This document shows positions 1 to 30,210 of a DNA stretch of 64,000 nucleotides, in pieces. Both the position numbers and the translations under genes were made by a program. Below the pieces are notes generated by a model, which searched no databases, had not been told where the DNA came from, and worked only from the letters and a program-made list of their open reading frames with translations. Source of the DNA: Theristus sp. LFF4_11 (lineage: Eukaryota; Nematoda; Chromadorea; Monhysterida; Xyalidae); NCBI GenBank assembly GCA_030248135.1, contig JASANC010000589.1:23451-87450 (forward strand), given 5' to 3'. The first letter of the stretch is position 1. Each line of letters begins with the position of its first letter.

Positions 1-3000
1 AACGCGTTGCGCACGATGATTCAATTCCAGGAGGCGCACAGGCCGCCGGCTGCAAGTTCCAGCAGCGGTACGAGTCCATTGTGCTTTGTCCATTGTGCAT
101 GCAGTAGGTTGTTTAAACCGGTTAGTGTTTCGGAGAATGCAGAGTTCGCACAACAAGACACAACGGCGGAGTTGCAAGAACGCACATTTTTGTGGTGTAT
201 GATTTCAACCAAACCAGACTCTCCAGCACATTGGTTGTTCACCTTGCTGTACTTAAAAGCATCATTTGCTCTGTATTCTGGTTTATAGAAGCCTATATGC
301 GTGGCATTTGTTGGGCAGAATTCCGACACCTCGACTCTGGATTGTAGATTGTCTGTCCAAAAATGTCACTGTTTCATGCATTGAAAAACACGCATAAAAA
401 CGGAATACGATAAAGAACAAAGAAGGTGCGGTGGCTGAACGAATCATTGTTTCTTCAACGTTTGCAGCCACTGATTTCTCCACTAACATTGCAGTTTCAT
501 CAGTTGGCGACAACGCAACGGCGAAACGACGCTCGCGATTCGACCAGCCAGCGGACGCGCCGGCAGCAGCAACGCCAGCGAGTGAGCATCAGCAGCCGCA
601 AAGTTGGCAGCGGCAAACGCCTGACGCCGCGCAGATGCCGATGCCACAGCGAATGCCGTTTGCGGTTAGAACGTGGTGAACACGCAAACATGAGATGTGG
701 ACTTTCATTGTTGAACGGTCGATGGTCGAACGCAATCATGCGGATGCGCGAGCGAGCGAAGCGAGCGGACAGCGCATCACGCATTATATGGCTGAATATG
801 GATCTGCGCGCGTTTTCAAAATTTAGTCGCTGTGCTACAGCAACTAACATACATCCTGCAAACTTGATACTGTGCACACGAAGAGACGTGCCAAAGTTGC
901 AAACTGTGCCGAAGAAAAATTTCCGCCAGACTTCTTTACGTACGTTCTGGACGCGAATTACCTATTCTGAAATCTTGGTTACTTATTCTTCTGTCTCCTT
1001 TTTTTCAGCTATGTCATCAAGATGTGTTACCCCTTTCAATTTTTACCTGCGACATTTTGACAGTCAAACAAAAATGTTTCCTGGGGTAATTCCATCCGGA
1101 GATTTTGGAAATTGGGTTAATTTTTTGCCCAGACCCTGTTTTTGGGTAAAAAAAATTGGGCATTTTTTAAAGTTTGCAGGGTTTTCACTGGTTTTTTTAA
1201 GTGTTCGCCCTTAGTCTTGTTGTTTGTCAAATTTTTGTCTAAAGTTGCTTCATAACCGAACAGAAAAAATTTCCTGGGGTAATTTCAGCTGTAGATTTTG
1301 AAAATCCGGTTACTTTTTTACCCCGATTCTTTTTGGGTTAAAAATTGGGCAATTTTTGCCCAAATTTGTTTTATAACCGAACAAAATAGTTTCCTGGGGT
1401 AATTTCATCCGTAGATTTCGAAAATCCAATTACTTTTTTGCCCCGACCCTTTTTTGGGCAAAAATTGGGCATTTTCAAGAGTTCGGAGGTTTTGACCTGG
1501 TTTCAAATGTCGCCCTTTCAATTTTTGTCTGAAATTGTTTCACAACCAAACAAAAGAGTTTCCTGGGATAATTTCAGCTGTAGATTTTGAAAATCCGGTT
1601 ACTTTTTTACCCCGACCGTTTTTGGGTTAAAAATTGGGCAATTTTTGTCCAAAGTTGTTTTATAACCGAACAAAATAGTTTCCTGGGGTAATTTCATCCG
1701 TAGATTTTGAAAATCCAATTACTTTTTTGCCCGGACCCTTTTTGGGCAAAAATTGGGCCTTTTCAAAAGTTCGGAGGTTTTGACCTAGTTTCAAATGTCG
1801 CCTTTTCAATTTTTGTCTGAAATTGTTTCACAACCGAACAAAAAAGTTTCCTGGGGTAATTTCAGCTGTAGATTTTGAAAATCCGGTTACTTTTTTACCC
1901 CGACCCTTTTTGGGTTAAAAATTGGACAATTTTTGTCCAAAGTTGTTTTATAACCAAACAAAATAGTTTCCTGGGGTAATTTCATCCGTAGATTTTGAAA
2001 ATCCAACTACTTTTTTTGGCCCCGACCCTTTTTTGAGCAAAAATTGGGCATTTTCAAAAGTTCGGAGGTTTTGACCTGGTTTCAATGTCGCCCTTTCAAT
2101 TTTTGTCTGTAATTGTTTCACAACCGAACAAAAAAGTTTCCTGGGGTAATTTCAGCTGTAGATTTTGAAAATCCGGTTACTTTCTTGCCCCGATTTTTTA
2201 GGTTAAAAATTGGGCAATTTTTGTCTGAAGTTGTTTCATAACCGAACAAAATAGTTTCCTAGGGTAATTTTATTCGTAGATTTTAAAAATCCAATTACTT
2301 TTTTGGCTCGATCTTTTTTGGGCAAAAAATTGGGCATTTTCAAAAGTTCGGAGGTTTTAACTTGGTTTCAGACGTCGCCCTTTCAATTTTTGTCTGAAAT
2401 TGTTTCATAACCGAACAAAAAGCTTCCTGGGGCAATTTCATCCGTTGATTTTAAAAATCAAATTAGTTTTTTGCCCCGACCTTTTTGGGGTCAAAAATTG
2501 GGCATTTTTTAAAGTTCGTCGGCGTTTGACCTGGTTGTAAGTGTTCGGCTTTTCAAATTTCACCTTCGACACTTTCGCAGTCGAACAAAACGTTTCCCGG
2601 GATAATTTCGTCCGTAGATTTTTAAAATTTAGCCAAATTTCTGCCAGGGCCTTGTTAGGGGTATAACATTGGGCAATTTTAAAAGTTCGGTGGGTTTTCA
2701 CCGGTTTTAATGTTCGCCCTTACAATTTTTGTCTGAAGTTGTTTCATAACCGAACAAAAAAGTTTCCTGGGGTAATTTCAACTGCAGGTTTAGAAAATCC
2801 GGTTACTTTTTTGTCCCGACTTTTTTGGGTTAAAAATTGGGCAATTTTTGTCTAAAGTTGTTTTATAACTGAACAAAATATTTTCCTGGAGTAATTTCAT
2901 CCGTAGATTTTAAAAATCCAATTACTTTTTTGCCCCGACTCTTTTTTGGGCAAAAACTTGGGCACTTTCAAAAGTTTGTAGGTTTTGACCTGGTTTCAAT

Positions 3001-5928
3001 GTCGCCCTTTCAATTTTTGTCTGAAATTGTTTCATAACCGAACAAAAAGTTTCCTGGGGTAATTTCAGCTTTAGATTTTGAAAATCCGGTTACTTTTTTG
3101 CCCCGACCGTTTTTGGGTTCCAAATTGGGCAATTTTTGTCTAAAGATGTTTCGTAACCGAACAAAATAGTTTCTTGGGGTAATTTCATTGGTAGATTTTA
3201 AAAATCCAATTACTTTTTTTGCCCCGACTCTTTTTGGGCAAAAAATTGGGCATTTTCAAAAGTTCAGAGGTTTTGACCTGGTTTCAAACGTCGCCCTGTC
3301 AATTTTTGTCTGAAATTGTTTCATAACCGAACAAAAAGTTTCCTGGGGTAATTTCATCCGTGGATTTTGAAAATCAAATTAGTTTTTTGCTCCGACCTTT
3401 TTTGTCAAAAAGTAGACATTTTTAAAAGTTCGTAGGTTTTGACCTGGTTTCAAGTGTTCGCCTTTTCAAATTTCACCTTCGACACTTTCGCAGTCGAACA
3501 AAAACGTTTCCCGGGATAATTTCATCTGTTGATTTTGAAAATTCAGTAAATTTTTGCTCCGACCTTGTTAGGGTAAAACATTGGGCATTTTTAAAAGTTG
3601 GCTGGGTTTTCACCGGTTTTAAATGTTCGCCTTCACAATTTTTGTCTGAAGTTGTTTCATAACCGAACAAAAAAGTTTTTTTTCGGGCGACAAAAAACAA
3701 CGATTCGGTCGAATCAGCCGTGGAAACTGGCGAAATCGGTCCAAAAACAAAAAACAGGAGACCTGTGGAGTCCAGGGTAATTCAATGCGCTGATCAGGGA
3801 TTTTGAGTTACATTTCTTAAGGGAGCACAGTTTTAGATACTGAATGGTGACGATTTCCGGTAAATCGGCCGTGGAAGTTGACGGGCGACAAAAACGAAAA
3901 CGAAAAATGAAATCAGTGTAATCGCGGTAAGCCTAATGGGAAGTTCGGAAGAATATATGCCCAACGCATTCTGAATTTTGTCCGATTTTGGGACTTATGT
4001 AAAAGTCAGAATATGATCAAAAAATGCGGAGGACGCATATAAAAGGAGGAATATGGTTTTCTGTAAGCAGTGAGAAACTTTTTTTGCTTCACAACTATTT
4101 TCAAGTTTCTGATGTGGCATGAGATGAGAGCCATGAGACGTCGTCGCAAAACGATCGTCTTATGATAGCATACTAGCAAAGCGGTACTCACTCGTTGAAA
4201 AGCCAGAAAAATATTTTCGTGGAAAAACGGTTTTATTTCCGTGCCATTCGTACTCGTCGTGTCGACAATGACAACAACACCAGCAACATTACCCTGCCTG
4301 ACATTTGTGTTCTCCTGCAGGGCGGGGCACCGCCGGACTCCTCCGGTGCGCCACCACGCGGTATGCCACCGTGGTCAGAGGGTGGCGGCGTGCGCGGCGC
4401 CGTCTCCTCACAACCTCAGCCCCTGTTCCCGGCTGCAAACCGTGCTCGCAATGCACATGCACCCCCGGGCGGACCAGGTGGTCCGATGGGTGCACGGCCC
4501 CCTGCGTGGTCGGCAGGGGCACCAAACGTGCCCCCGGGTGCTGCTGGCACGGGACCGATGATGATGCCGCGAACGCCCGGCGCCCCGCAACCGCCGATGA
4601 TGCGACCGTCGATACCGCCGGATCATCCGTCGCTCGTGCCGCGTGTCATGTACAGATGATCTTCTTTTCTTATGGTTCTGCGACTCAGTGCGCGCAGAGT
4701 TTAACGCTTGACGCGAGATTTCCGAATTCGTGAAGTGTCCTCACTGAAGCAACTTTAAATTGCCGCAACAAGCATGAAACTGATTTCCTTTCCACGTCTA
4801 CAACCGCATTGAGTCGCAGAACCAAAGGATGTGAGCCCGTCGACTTTTTGGTTTTGGCTTTGCTTCTCAGACTATTTTTTGACTAGATGCGATCAAACAA
4901 GCATCTCCATTGTTTGCAGGTATTACGATCTTCCGGCGGCGTTGATGGTGCCCTTAATCCCGATGGAAGAGAACAAGTACACGGCGTTAGATCCGAAGAG
5001 GCTTCGTTTGCCGCCGCCTCTGCCGCCGAGCGAACGTTTGCTGGCTGCGGTTGAGGCGTACTATGCACCGCCGAGTCATGACACGCCGCGAGACGCGTCC
5101 GTTTAAAAACTGTTTTTTTTCATGTGTAATTGCAAAACTGAGCATTTGTTGCCGTCTCCAGCTTACTGGTCTTTCACATGCTTTTTTACGTTTTGTTTAC
5201 GGTTTTTTAAACTTTTTTGCAACCGGTTTTTTCAGTGATGGCTGGGAACGTCTCGGTTTATACGAGTACTACAAGGAGAAGAGCAGAGTGCTCGAAAAGG
5301 CCGACAAGGGGGGTCGGCGAGCTGCATCGACTGCGTCCAATTCGACGCGCAGCTCGCGCTCACGCAGCAGGTCAAGGTCGAAGTGAGTTGACTTTATCAT
5401 GGTTTTGTGCACTTTCGGCGTTATTTGTTTAAAGCGGTAGCTTTTTTGCATAACTCAGAGTACGCGAAAGTTTGAATTATGCATTGAGAAGAACGAATGT
5501 ATCGGATTTGGTCAACGTCAAAACACCCTGTTTTGTGGTTAAATAGGATTTCGTGAAACTCCGATTTCGTTCTTTCTGCTTTCGAGAGTTCTGTATTCTG
5601 ATTCAGGCAAAAACACTATCGGATTGCATCAATGTGTCTTGCTCAGAATGTGAAGACTCATCAATTCTCTTTTGCAACGTTTCGCAGATCTCGAAGTCGC
5701 TCGCGCTCGCGGTCACGCAGCCGATCGAGGTCACGGTCCAACTCTCCCAATAGGTTTGTCTTTGTTTATATCTGATCATTGATCTTGCCATGATCTTGAT
5801 CTTTCTATCTATTACCCTTGCCTTGCCGAATCATTGATCAATACTTTTTATAATTTTTTAGTCCGCTTCGTGATCATGAGAGTGGAAACAAACAGGACAC
5901 CAGACGAAGAACGAAATGGGATACGTGA
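1..5928 (+). CDS. CHERP-like RNA-processing protein, 3' part (N-terminus outside window)
   Basis: Exons: <1-67, 468-664, 4321-4649, 4920-5096, 5236-5382, 5688-5753, 5862-5928. All junction phases agree, giving 349 residues and a TGA stop. The exon at 4920 encodes YYDLPAALMVPLIPME, then LRLPPPLPPSERLLAAVEAY and PPSHDTPRD; the next encodes DGWERLGLYEYYKEKSR. These match the block before the RS tail of human CHERP, a U2 snRNP-associated splicing factor. Upstream lie Gln/Met/Pro-rich stretches (QMPMPQRMP, MPPWSEGG) like the CHERP linker; downstream is a short Arg-Ser repeat. The frame ends in TKWDT with no G-patch, which human CHERP carries after its RS tail. SURP and CID domains would lie left of the window. 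The exons at 1-67 and 468-664 are assigned by phase and composition, less surely than the rest. A poly(A) signal AATAAA is at 6009-6014. Confidence 0.88.
1065..3690. repeat. AT-rich tandem array, about 290 bp unit
   Basis: This array fills most of the CHERP intron at 665-4320. Each unit of about 290 bp contains two related halves. Both begin near 'tttcctggggtaatttca' and contain 'gattttgaaaatcc', and they alternate between 'gctgtag' and 'tccgtag' variants. About nine units can be followed, with divergence rising toward the right end. No convincing coding sequence was found inside. Confidence 0.9.
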
Positions 5929-6008
5929 CAATCATTTTTATTGTTTTAAATTTTGACATTTAGTGTTGTTATGTTTTTTGTTTTGTATCTTTTAGTTTTT
6001 GCTGAGAA

Positions 6009-6014
6009 AATAAA
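6009..6014 (+). promoter_or_regulatory. poly(A) signal AATAAA of the CHERP-like gene
   Basis: AATAAA lies about 80 bases after the CHERP-like stop codon and before the zinc-finger gene. Confidence 0.6.
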
Positions 6015-6188
6015 AAAAAATAATTTGAACGCATTTGGTAGTTACATAAATGAAAAACGTGTTTAATTGGACACATCTTGGATACTTTTGTTAATTGGCG
6101 CTGCTTTGAAAACAAATATGCGACTCAGAAATATTATCAGAGTTTGAAAGTTCGCTTCCGCTGCGAAAAAGGCCAGCTCATTCGAATA

Positions 6189-8413
6189 ATGATGTCGATG
6201 AGCGACTCGACATTAGCAGCGTGCGCCGATTGTGGTAAAGCATCACAAGATGGCTTCTTGTGGACGTGCAACACTTGCGATCAGGTTTGGCAGTTGTCAA
6301 AAAAGAAATTCTCTGTAAGACAAACATAATGCTTTGCCCACAGATATGTGAGTGGAAACCAAGGTAACCGACACTGCGAGTGCTGAACACTGTTTTGTTT
6401 TGCGGTTTCATCCGGTAAGCGGGAAGATTGTGGCCAGAACACACACAACGGTCTCAAGAATTCTGAATTAGTTCCTGATGAGCTCAGGGTTGAGCGTGAG
6501 CCCAGCCCAGGGTTGCCGTTGTCTTCCTTTGCCATGCGAAACAGCAGCAAAAAATTGTTTGCCAAAAACTGCCAATAACTTAAAACTCGCAATGCTACTT
6601 GTGTTGTTACCTTACTATTTAGACAGCGGTTTGCCGGAGTTGTGCGAGTGAACATCACGTGAAACACGATCTGCTCGATTTGTCGGTGACCGTGTCTGCG
6701 GCTATGCGCGCCACTCGAACCAGCCTGGACGAACTCATCACTCATATTGCGCAGCTGAAACAGGTGCTTCTGTTGTGCTTCGAGCGTTCGTTCAATGTAT
6801 TTTGCAAGATGCAGTCACAGTAAAGTCGGTTTTGTGTTGCTGCTACTGCTGTGGTACATCTGTGGGTGGGCGTTTTTTGCCACTCAATTTCGCCAACCAA
6901 TTTTTGATTAGCAGTTAGCACACACATGACCGGCTGACTGTTCGTTGACAAACAACGATGCACCTGGCCAGAGTAGTAAGCCAACGAAACCCCGTCGTAA
7001 CGTTGTTTTGATTTCTCGTTGCGTTGCAAGATGTTGACCGTCTTTGAAAACGGCGTCTCGAAGCGAGCAATGGAGATCGACCGACTGGCGGCCGACTCGC
7101 AGTGGCAGACGCTCACACACGTGTGTCCGCAGACTGACTCCGTCGTGCAGTGCTATCGAGCGTTGTACTCGAAGCAGTTGATCTCAACGCTCAAAGTTCG
7201 TAGCTGTTCAACTCTCAAGAACGTGTTTTCTTTGTTCTATTGAACAGCGTTTTTGTACGTAATTATCCACCACCACCACAACCCGCTGCACTTGTGTCCC
7301 GATTGAATTTTGTTGGTTTTAGATGATGACGGTTTTTTTCTTTAACGATTGAAATCAAAAAGAATGTTTGTGCCGTTTCGTGGAATCGTGTATCGGGTCC
7401 GTAAACCTTGGCGTGCGTGCGTGCGTTCATTTGCGTTCCGCTGTTAGCGGCCCATCATTGGCCACCCAACCATTACAGGCCCGCTAATTTGCAACCCTGT
7501 TTATTTGCGTCGCACTTATTTCCATCGCAATCATCTGCGGCCCAGCCGTAACAATTTTACTATTTTGGCATCCAGTGACTTCAAACGCCGCCCAATGCCG
7601 CGTAAAACAAGTGTCCGTCCGCAGCCCGTCCTACTAAGCAAAAACTGATCTCTGTTCGTGTTTCAAAGCTTTCACCGGTTGGCCAGACAAAAAAGGTTCG
7701 ACACCGAGCACATCATGGTGGCTGCTGTCCATGAAAATCAATGGTGATGAGGAGCAAAAGCAGTGAACTTCCGCTTCAGGCCAGGAAAACGGCAAAAAGT
7801 CGCGGGGGGGGGTCAGTTTGACTGCCGCCGCATCTGTTCTCGCACAGACCTACCTGCCTATATTCTCGAGTAGGGAACGAGTGCAACGGGGATAGAGTTA
7901 ATCAAAGATAAAAATTTTTGACTCACTGTACAATGAGCGCATTCAATTTTCGATGCAGCCAAAAGTTATCGCACGCCAATACGTGTCGTACACAATCCGT
8001 GGTGTTTGCTGGTGGGAAGCCTGTTTGCACGTTTCTATTTTCAGTCCATCAACGACACGCTCAATGCAGAGCAGAGTGCCACCCAGCCGATTGCAAACGT
8101 CAGTCATCATCATCACACATTCACATTGCCCGATCGACCACCGAAAGCGCCCGTTGTCACAGCACCCTTGCCAAGCCTGAAACCGTCTGCCCCACCGCCA
8201 CCACGCCCACCCACTGCGATCTCCAATGGAGCCGAGGAAACGCTTGATGAAAAGCGCACTGAACAAACTGGCACGACGTCAACTGAAGCGACTGCTGAGA
8301 GACAGTCGAAAATCAACAAGTGCACAGAGTGCTCGCGAATGTTCTGCTCGAAGGAAATGCTCATGAAACACGTAATCGGTGAACATTCTGTGACGGACAG
8401 TTCGGCGGCTTGA
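6189..8413 (+). CDS. B-box-like and C2H2 zinc-finger protein
   Basis: Exons 6189-6283, 6623-6763, 7031-7195 and 8045-8413 join in phase 0 to give about 256 residues. The first two exons together form a Cys/His cluster. CADCGK, TCNTCDQ and VCRSC are followed by HHVKH, with spacing like a B-box or related treble-clef finger. The third exon is helical (KRAMEIDRLAAD, YRALYSKQLISTLK) and could form a coiled coil. The last exon is Pro-rich in its middle and ends with a C2H2 finger: C-x2-C, then FCSKEMLMKHVIGEH. The start chosen is the first of two adjacent ATGs (6189, 6192); an upstream in-frame ATG at 6078 exists but its leader is unlike the rest. No specific family was recognised. A TRIM-like or nucleic-acid-binding role is only an inference. 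A candidate poly(A) signal is at 8721-8726. Confidence 0.7.
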
Positions 8414-10330
8414 CATGCATCGCCGTTGGCGTTTGATTGTCTTAAAAACAATTGTGAGCGCACTGTTTTTATAGGGTTGACTGCATTTGCTGCTGCGATA
8501 TTGTTGGTGCATAATTGATGTAATTATGCTGAAAATATGCACGTGTGAACTTTTACCAATACTAGCAGTAGCAGTTTTGAGTTGATCAATTTGTTGCTCC
8601 AATCCAGTGATTGTGAATCGTCAACCAATCTCACAAGTATTCATTTAGCAGGACTGTTCAAGGTTCATGGTTTTTTTCATGTTGTTTCGTATTGTCCACC
8701 AGAGACCAAAAACGTTTTTTAATAAAAATTTGATGAAGAGAAACTCGGTTTACGGTTGCACTTTTGTTCTCGAGTTACCGCTTTCGGTGTTCATGAATAC
8801 GTTTCTGTGGAGACAATTTGCCGATATGTTTTCATTTCACCAATTTCACAATCGAACAATCCACAAAAAGCGCCCACCCCCAATTTTAAATGTGATATTT
8901 GCCCGTTAAATATTCTTGTGAGCACATACACACGTCATGGCGAGACAAGAAGACCGACGGAGACCTTTGCGCGCAGCCAACACGCGTTTATTAACGTCAA
9001 ATCAATCAATTGCCCGCAAAAGCAGCTAGTGGGCGATGCAGATGAACAGACGAGAGACACACGGACTGGTTGAGATGTGCTTGGTGTACTTGCTTGGCTT
9101 GCGATGCCACACAGGCACACACACACACACACACGCTCAAATGCAGAGCTGCACACGCACCAAAATTGTTCAGTCTTTGTGCAAGCAGGCAACACTGAAT
9201 TAGACAACAACCGACATATCACGCTCTAGCAAGAAAGGAACCATTGCAATGCATCACAAGTATCTAGATAGAAGAGCGTTGTGGACTTCCCGTGAAAGTG
9301 TTTATGCAATCCGCTGCAGCCCCGCCCAGTTGTCGCCAGCCAGCCAGTGCAATGCGCGTCATCCCGAGCCCCAATTAAGGACGGGCTGTGTGGTCACGTG
9401 ACCACAACACAACCCGTCTCATATAGTGAGTGTCTGTTTAGTTGTGTGTGTGTGGCGTGTGTGCGTTTGTGTGTACTGGCTGGGCTGTCTTTGGTTATTT
9501 TTATTTCAACGTTATGTGCCCGTGTACACAGTGTACATATGCGCTCGTTTCAGTCATTTTCGTTCACTTCTATCTTGCCTTTGCCGCCGTCACCGCCGCA
9601 CCCCTCAGTGCTTGCGCCCGGGTCTGCGTACGTGTGACCGCAGCGGCGGTTTTGAGCTCATTGTCGCAATGCATATTATTATCGTGCTGGGCTGAGTGTA
9701 TGTATGTATTGTATGCTGCGTTCTGCTGTGTGTTGTTTCACAGTCATTTGCGTTCATATTGCGTCAAGCGTCATCCCGAGCACCACCATTCATTCCACCT
9801 ATCCCTGTTATTTTCTTTATTTGCTGCCCATTAGTTTGAGATTTTTTCGCGTGTCTCTTTGAATCACATTTCAGGTTCAGGTGCTTGCTGTTTTCAAAAG
9901 CAACATGTTTCTCATGTTCAACGTTTGCAACATCCCATTTGGTTATCGGTTTTTCATCACTTTTTTCAACTCAAATTATACGAAAGTGTCGATATCTGCA
10001 GCGCCTCTCTGTTTTTCAGTTCATCCACCCTTCCCTCCCTCTTGTGAACATTTGATAATTTTATTCACATTGCGCGCTTGATAAAAAGAATCTGAAAAAA
10101 ACACTACAAGTGCGCAACACACACGACACGAATTATTGCTACACGTTTTGGATTCTGTGGTGGTTTCAGATATTACGTTCTTGTTCATTATTGATTGAAC
10201 AATAATATCCAGCGTTTTTTTCAAAGTTCAGGTTTATTCTGGTGTTTTTAAATGTCAAATTATATGAGCTACCTGTGTGTGCTGCCGATTAAATGAAGAG
10301 ACTCAAATTGTTTGTTCCAGGAAATTCAGA
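8414..10330. other. Spacer between zinc-finger gene and Mi-2
   Basis: No gene was found. The stretch holds a short AC-dinucleotide run near 9115-9133 and GT-rich sequence near 9440-9475. The phrase 'gcgtcatcccgagc' occurs near 9355 and, slightly altered, near 9769 and again at 10576 within the first Mi-2 intron. The Mi-2 promoter should lie here, but no motif decides its position. A TTCCAG acceptor 10 bases before the Mi-2 ATG suggests a spliced or trans-spliced 5' leader. Confidence 0.5.
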
Positions 10331-27264
<16,934 letters not shown>

Positions 27265-27399
27265 ACATGACGTACTGTGTACAATGAGTTGATTGGCTGT
27301 TTTTGAATTGAATGCACGCTGATTCGCTGCACAACTGACAATGCAGTGGTCAGTGTGCTGCGTCGCGTTTGAAATTGTTTCTCTGTGTGTAGCTGAACT

Positions 27400-27560
27400 T
27401 GGTTGCGTAAAAAAACACCATGGTGTAAAAAAACACCATGCGATATCCACACCATATGTATAAAAACACCATGGTTTTTTTCAAAATAGGAAATGCTAAA
27501 AACACCATACACATAAAAACACCACAATTATTAATTCTACACAAAATCACAGAAAACAAC
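27400..27560. repeat. CCATGG-rich palindromic repeat
   Basis: The stretch repeats 'aaaaacaccatggtgt' and 'aaaacaccat' several times. A related copy in the opposite orientation lies at about 34780-34915. It starts about 135 bases after the Mi-2 stop codon. Confidence 0.6.
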
Positions 27561-27734
27561 ATGTTTGAGTAAAAATCGAATTAAATTTAATGAAAACAAG
27601 ACGAAATGACTATAAGTGAATGTGGTTATTATCGTTTAATTGGTTTCTGACCACGTGTTTGGTGTATGCTGCTGTTAAAAACCGACATGACTGTTGTTAA
27701 CAATTAAAACTGCCATTGAAACAAGCGAACTCAT

Positions 27735-30020
27735 TTTATGGGCTCCTGAACGCACCAAACCGCAGCGCAAGGCACTGTGTATAGCGTGAGAAAGTGGGTG
27801 TGACAGATTACGACGGTCACAATTTCAGCAAAATTTCAATAGCGCAGCAAGGTTTCCCAAATTTTCTCCTTCAATATGGAACGCTATTAGTTGTGGTTGG
27901 TATCGTTTTAAAGGCCAACTTCCAGGCTACACAGACATGTACAACTCAACAAATAACTTTTTATTTTCACACTAAAATAAGGGGTCATAAAAAAAATTCA
28001 CGCACGCACGCAGTGGTTGCAAACGCAATAATCCATTTTTTTCCATAGACACAACATTTACACTTGCTGGGGTGTGCACGACAACGAAGTGCTTGCGGAC
28101 CGGGACACAATGAGCTATCGATGAGCAAAAACGGTTGAGGAACGAAGATGCTAGGCCTTGTGAAAGAAAAATTTGCAAAAAACTACAAAAGTTAAAAGTG
28201 AAATACATGTCATATTTTTAGATCATCTCAACTTTTTGTGAGAACTTTTAAAGTCACTAGGTTTTTTTGCATCATGTTAATGTCCATCAGTTGCACTTTC
28301 GAACGCACCTAACCGCAGTCCCAGGCATTGCGTATAACGCGAGAAAGGCGGGGTGACAGATTTTCGCCGGTCACAGTTGCAGCCAACTTTCAGCACAACA
28401 ATACTGTTACCTGGGTTTTCTCCTTCAATATAGAACGCTATTAGTTGTGGTTGGTATCGTTTTAAAGGCCAACTTCCAGGCTACACAGACATGTACAACT
28501 CAACAAATAACTTTTTATTTTCACACTAAAATAAGGGGTCATAAAAAATTCACGCACGCACGCAGTGGTTGCAAACGCAATAATCCATTTTTTTTCATAG
28601 ACACAACATTTACACTTGCTGGGGTGTGCACGACAACGAAGTGCTTGCGGACCGGGACACAATGAGCTATCGATGAGCAAAAACGGTTGAGGAACGAAGA
28701 TGCTAGGCCTTGTGAAAGAAAAATTTGCAAAAAACTACAAAAGTTAAAAGTGAAATACATGTCATATTTTTAGATCATCTCAATTTTTTGTGAGAACTTT
28801 TAAAGTCACTAGGTTTTTTTGCATCATGTTAATGTCCATCAGTTGCACTTTCGAACGCACCTAACCGCAGTCCCAGGCATTGCGTATAACGCGAGAAAGG
28901 CGGGGTGACAGATTTTCGCCGGTCACAGTTGCAGCCAACTTTCAGCACAACAATACTGTTACCTGGGTTTTCTCCTTCAATATGGAACGCTATTAGTTGT
29001 GGTTGGTATCGTTTTAAAGGCCAACTTCCAGGCTACACAGACATGTACAACTCAACAAATAACTTTTTATTTTCACACTAAAATAAGGGGTCATAAAAAA
29101 ATTCACGCACGCACGCAGTGGTTGCAAACGCAATAATCCATTTTTTTTCCATAGACACAACATTTACACTTGCTGGGGTGTGCACGACAACGAAGTGCTT
29201 GCGGACCGGGACACAATGAGCTATCGATGAGCAAAAACGGTTGAGGAACGAAGATGCTAGGCCTTGTGAAAGAAAAATTTGCAAAAAACTACAAAAGTTA
29301 AAAGTGAAATACATGTCATATTTTTAGATCATCTCAATTTTTTGTGAGAACTTTTAAAGTCACTAGGTTTTTTTGCATCATGTTAATGTCCATCAGTTGC
29401 ACTTTCGAACGCACCTAACCGCAGTCCCAGGCATTGCGTATAACGCGAGAAAGGCGGGGTGACAGATTTTCGCCGGTCACAGTTGCAGCCAACTTTCAGC
29501 ACAACAATACTGTTACCTGGGTTTTCTCCTTCAATATGGAACGCTATTAGTTGTGGTTGGTATCGTTTTAAAGGCCAACTTCCAGGCTACACAGACATGT
29601 ACAACTCAACAAATAACTTTTTATTTTCACACTAAAATAAGGGGTCATAAAAAAATTCACGCACGCACGCAGTGGTTGCAAACGCAATAATCCATTTTTT
29701 TTCCATAGACACAACATTTACACTTGCTGGGGTGTGCACGACAACGAAGTGCTTGCGGACCGGGACACAATGAGCTATCGATGAGCAAAAACGGTTGAGG
29801 AACGAAGATGCTAGGCCTTGTGAAAGAAAAATTTGCAAAAAACTACAAAAGTTAAAAGTGAAATACATGTCATATTTTTAGCAAATTGAAATTTTGTAGA
29901 AAAAGTTTCAAAGTCACCGACTTTTTTGGTCTCGATTTGTTGCGCATCAAAAGAGCTTTTGAACGCACCCAACCGCAGCACGAGGCATTGCGTATAGCTC
30001 GAGAAAATTAGTGTGACAGT
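27735..30020. repeat. 554 bp tandem repeat array, about four units
   Basis: The landmark 'ttagttgtggttggtatcg' recurs near 27888, 28442, 28994 and 29548, a period of about 553 bases. A second landmark 'gaacgcacc(t)aaccgcag' recurs near 27748, 28301, 28854, 29408 and 29960. The internal units are almost identical, while the first and last units are more diverged. A minus-strand open frame of about 78 codons recurs in every unit. It has no recognised similarity and is best read as a by-product of the repeat. Confidence 0.93.
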
Positions 30021-30210
30021 TTTTGGGACAACAACGGTCCGCGCACATCAAACGACGCCGAGGGATTTCACAGTGGACTCCGGCAGCACTTCGGCAATCG
30101 GAAACACACTTCGCTGAGTGAGTTTCAGGCAATATGTTGGCGTTTGTGAAAAAAAGCAAAAGGTTCCACTGTACTAATTATACTGACTTTCAGCTGACTT
30201 TCTGCTCACA

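Noticed and set aside
28539..29868. Minus-strand open frames of about 78 codons repeated in each 554 bp unit
   Set aside because: They recur only because the DNA repeats, vary at the end with homopolymer length, and resemble no protein family.
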